The translations under genes and the position numbers were made by a program. Below, one piece after another: positions 61,709 to 64,000 of a DNA stretch of 64,000 nt. The stretch is from Solirubrobacter ginsenosidimutans (GTDB lineage Bacteria > Actinomycetota > Thermoleophilia > Solirubrobacterales > Solirubrobacteraceae): NCBI RefSeq assembly GCF_027587205.1, contig NZ_JAPDOD010000001.1:310001-374000 (forward strand). The letters are read 5' to 3'. The notes beneath the pieces were generated by a model. It saw only the letters and a list, made by a program, of their open reading frames with translations. It searched no databases and had not been told where the DNA came from. Position 1 is the first letter of the stretch. Each line of letters opens with the position of its first letter.

Positions 61709-62299
61709 TTGCCCGCCCACCACGCCACGACACCCGACCCACCGCGCCGGCGCGCCGACGCCGAGCGCAGCATCGCGCGCATCCTCGACGCCGCCGTCGA
61801 CGCCCTCGCCGGCGACCCCGAGGCCAGCATGGCGCAGGTCGCGCGGCAGGCGGGCGTGGTGCGGGCGACGATCTACGTGCACTTCCCGACGCGCGAGGCG
61901 CTGCTCGAGGCCGTCACCCACCGGGCGATCGCCGAGGTCGCGCGCGTGATCGACGCCGCGGAGCCGGATCGGGGGCCTCCGGCGGAGGCGCTCGGGCGCG
62001 TCGTGACCGAGACCTGGCGCACGCTCGGCCGCTATCACGCGCTCGTGGCCGTCAATACGGAGCAGCACGGCGCCGAGGCGCTTCGTGACCGTCACGCTTC
62101 CGTGCTCGACAAGCTCCACCCCTTGATCGAGCGTGGCCAGGCTGACGGGAGCTTCCGTTCAGACGTTCCCGTGGCCTGGCATCTGTCGATGCTGCTGGCG
62201 CTGATGCACGCCGCCGGCGCTGAGCTCGGCGCCGGCCGCATCGGCGAGGCCGACGCGGGGCCGGCGCTGGCCGCCACGATCCTCGGCGCGCTCGCCTGA
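61709..62299 (+). CDS. TetR/AcrR family transcriptional regulator
   Basis: A 196-residue repressor with N-terminal HTH SIARILDAAVDALAGDPEASMAQVARQAGVVRATIYVHFPTREALLEAV and a helical effector domain. The start is TTG 61709, 6 bp after the exporter's stop; no ATG occurs before the HTH in this frame. It probably represses its own operon through the 26-bp palindrome at 60253. Confidence 0.88.
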   Translation: MPAHHATTPDPPRRRADAERSIARILDAAVDALAGDPEASMAQVARQAGVVRATIYVHFPTREALLEAVTHRAIAEVARVIDAAEPDRGPPAEALGRVVTETWRTLGRYHALVAVNTEQHGAEALRDRHASVLDKLHPLIERGQADGSFRSDVPVAWHLSMLLALMHAAGAELGAGRIGEADAGPALAATILGALA

Positions 62300-62311
62300 C
62301 GCTGTGCGGCT

Positions 62312-63478
62312 TCAGCCCTGGAGCGCGAGCAGATGTCGCTGTAGGGCCGCCATCAGCCGCCGGGTACCCGCCAGCTCGTCGGGCTCGGCGGTGGCGCGGC
62401 TCAGGACGCGGACGGTGACCTGGCCGAAGCGCTCGAGGAACGTATGCCGCTCCAGCAGCGACGCGGAATGTGCCTGGGCCTCGCGCATCAGCTTGACGCT
62501 CGCCTCGAGGGTGCGGCCGAAGTCACCGCTCACGCTCGCGTCGAGGAGTGTCTTGCGCCAGGCACGGAGCGCCGGTTGCGCCTTGCTGGTCGCGAACCAG
62601 CCCGGGGGCTCGTCGCCGTAGACCGCGGCCACCGTCGCGGTCGTGATCTCGCCGCCGAAGGTGCGCAGCACGCCCGCGAGCTTCGGGAGTGGGGCACGGG
62701 GCAGGGCGATCGACCGCAACAGGCCGAACGAGCGCTCGTCGGCGGCGAGGCGCCGCACGTCGTCGAGCCTGAAGCGCCGATGCCCTCCGGGCGTGCGCGT
62801 CACCTCGAGCCGGCCTTCGTCGGCCCAACGGCGCACGCGCGACGGCGGGATCGCGAGGACCGACGCGGCGGTGCTGACGGTGACATAGTCCTCGGGAGCC
62901 CCGCACTCTCCCGCGCGGTACTTCGTCAACACGGACCGCATGGCGTCCATTGCGTCGAGGAAGGCGTCCACGACCTGCGGGTCGAACTGCTGTCCGCGCT
63001 GCGCCCGCAGCACGCCCGCGGCCTCCGCGACGCTCCCCGCCCGGCGATAGACGCGATTGGTCACCAGCGCGTCGAAGGCGTCGGCGACCGCCACGATCCG
63101 CCCCGCCAGCGGGATCTCCTCCGCCGCGATCCCGCGCGGATACCCGCCGCCGTCGAAATGCTCGTGATGGGTCAGCGCGATCCTCGACGCGAGTTCCAGC
63201 ACGGGCGTGGACGAGCCGGCGAGCAGCGCGTGCCCGATCTCGGGGTGGGTGAGCAGCTCCCGGCGCTCGCGCTCGGTCAAGGGACCGGGACGCACGCCGA
63301 CGTTCATTGCAACCATTCCGAGGTCATGCAGCCACGCGGCAGGCGCGAGCACCTCGGGGTCCGCTCCCAATGGCCCGCAGATGGCGATGCAGTACGCCGA
63401 GATCCGTTGCAGGTGGGCGCGCGGCTCGATCAAGCGGGCGACGGTAACCCGCACGTGCGCCGGGTTCCGGAAGTTCAC
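62312..63478 (-). CDS. HD-GYP-type phosphodiesterase domain fused to MerR/excisionase-like HTH
   Basis: A 388-residue protein. Residues about 20-185 form an HD-GYP domain: AAWLHDLGMVAMN (the HD pair), ELLTHPEIGHALL, LTHHEHFDGGGYPRGIAAEEIPLAGRIVAVADAFDALVTNRVYR. A helix-turn-helix of the MerR/BldC kind follows at about 203-250 (VSTAASVLAIPPSRVRRWADEGRLEVTRTPGGHRRFRLDDV), then a helical C-terminal domain. It would link cyclic-di-GMP turnover or sensing with DNA binding. The start is GTG 63478, which lies inside a 14-bp palindrome; an internal start would cut into the HD domain. Confidence 0.82.
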   Translation of the reverse strand: MNFRNPAHVRVTVARLIEPRAHLQRISAYCIAICGPLGADPEVLAPAAWLHDLGMVAMNVGVRPGPLTERERRELLTHPEIGHALLAGSSTPVLELASRIALTHHEHFDGGGYPRGIAAEEIPLAGRIVAVADAFDALVTNRVYRRAGSVAEAAGVLRAQRGQQFDPQVVDAFLDAMDAMRSVLTKYRAGECGAPEDYVTVSTAASVLAIPPSRVRRWADEGRLEVTRTPGGHRRFRLDDVRRLAADERSFGLLRSIALPRAPLPKLAGVLRTFGGEITTATVAAVYGDEPPGWFATSKAQPALRAWRKTLLDASVSGDFGRTLEASVKLMREAQAHSASLLERHTFLERFGQVTVRVLSRATAEPDELAGTRRLMAALQRHLLALQG

Positions 63479-63487
63479 CCGGGTGAA
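63474..63487. promoter_or_regulatory. TTCACCCGGGTGAA palindrome in a divergent start region
   Basis: A perfect 14-bp palindrome that covers the start of the HD-GYP/HTH gene and lies 14 bp before the ATG of the divergent regulator gene. It may be an operator, perhaps for the HTH protein itself. Confidence 0.4.
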
Positions 63488-63501
63488 ACCGCGTGCCGCG
63501 G

Positions 63502-64000
63502 ATGAACGAGCCGGTGCGCCGGAGCAAGGTCACGCCGCCGCGCTCGCCGACGCCACCGGTCGACCGGCCGCGGGTGCATGCGCTGCTGGGCGACGCCGCC
63601 GCGAGGCCGGTCACGCTGGTCTCGGCGTCCGCCGGTTTCGGCAAGACGGTCGCGGCGGAAGCCTGGCTGCGGACGCGCCGGCTCAGGGCGGCCTGGATCA
63701 CGCTCGACGCCCACGACGACGACCCATTGCACCTATGGCGCTACGTGGTCGCCGCGGTGGCGCGGGTGCTGCCCGGCGTCGGGAACGAGGCGATGCGGCG
63801 CCTGCGCCGCGCCGAGAGCACGGCTGAACCGGCGATCGAAGCCTTGCTCGAAGAGCTGGAGGAGGACCGTCGTCCGCTCACGATCGTGCTCGACGACCTG
63901 CAGGAGCTGCGTGCGCGACGAGCCCTGGACACGATCGGCTACGCGGCCGACCGCCTCCCGCGGCATGTGCGCCTGGTCCTGTTGACCCGGTCCGACCCGG
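63502..64000 (+). CDS. MalT-like LuxR family regulator, N-terminal part (3' end outside window)
   Basis: From ATG 63502 a frame stays open to the window end (166 residues). MNEPVRRSKVTPP, then DRPRVHALLG and the Walker A region VTLVSASAGFGKTVAAEAWL, AAWITLDAHDDDPLHLWRYVVAA and the Walker B region LTIVLDDLQEL, match the start of MalT/AlkS-type STAND regulators, which carry a LuxR HTH at their far C-terminus. It is divergent from the HD-GYP/HTH gene. Confidence 0.88.
   Translation, partial: MNEPVRRSKVTPPRSPTPPVDRPRVHALLGDAAARPVTLVSASAGFGKTVAAEAWLRTRRLRAAWITLDAHDDDPLHLWRYVVAAVARVLPGVGNEAMRRLRRAESTAEPAIEALLEELEEDRRPLTIVLDDLQELRARRALDTIGYAADRLPRHVRLVLLTRSDP

Overview
The window is about 70% G+C and almost fully coding. 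It looks like a chromosomal segment of a soil-type actinobacterium. The ECF sigma factors with C-terminal extensions, a BTAD/SARP-type regulator, lipobox lipoprotein, many GTG/TTG starts and SHOCT/DUF7144/DUF6325-like membrane proteins suggest the deep-branching Thermoleophilia (Solirubrobacter/Conexibacter-like). That placement is inference from gene content and style. No tRNA, rRNA, CRISPR array or transposase is visible.

1-10.8 kb is one catabolic operon of at least ten genes on the + strand. It holds hydantoinase/oxoprolinase subunits A (cut by the window start) and B, a NitT/TauT-type ABC importer, two creatinase-like M24 proteins without a metal site, an MmgE/PrpD protein and an ACMSD-type amidohydrolase. 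Every junction is a 1-4 bp stop/start overlap, so the genes should be translated as a coupled set that imports and breaks down one unknown amide- or ring-containing compound.

10.8-29.3 kb is a mosaic of short units: hydrolase, methyltransferase, DHFR-like reductase, an ECF sigma factor, a giant secreted ThuA/sugar-dehydrogenase/PKD protein, an EamA exporter, a TetR-aldo/keto reductase pair with clear operators, a two-domain glycosyltransferase, and an ECF41 sigma factor (24681-25703). The ECF41 gene has a matching promoter in front of itself and another in front of the YceI/FMN-reductase operon. A large BTAD-AAA regulator closes the section.

29-54.5 kb is a stress or dormancy-like island. 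It contains small membrane proteins (PLDc_N, SHOCT, three DUF7144-like paralogues, two DUF1269, DUF6325, YggT), a two-TM potassium channel, an active P-type cation ATPase downstream of ornithine carbamoyltransferase, a stand-alone receiver, a CYTH-Ppx/GppA fusion beside a second CYTH protein, a MalT-like LuxR regulator, a tandem universal stress protein, a NarL/FixJ-type two-component pair, a full-length P-type ATPase paralogue whose catalytic motifs are all lost, and an amidotransferase/glutamate-cysteine ligase pair. Two recurrent intergenic motifs tie the island together: a 17-bp palindrome TCAYCC-N5-GGRTGA (five copies) and a GTGGTGTG element (four copies, three of them 69-71 nt before a start codon). 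Together they suggest an undescribed regulon.

54.5-64 kb holds an ABM-like protein, a LuxR-type AAA regulator, a PEP mutase/isocitrate lyase-family enzyme, an alpha/beta hydrolase, a SHOCT membrane protein, an MFS exporter with its TetR regulator and a 26-bp operator, an HD-GYP/MerR-like fusion, and the start of another MalT-like regulator that runs off the end.
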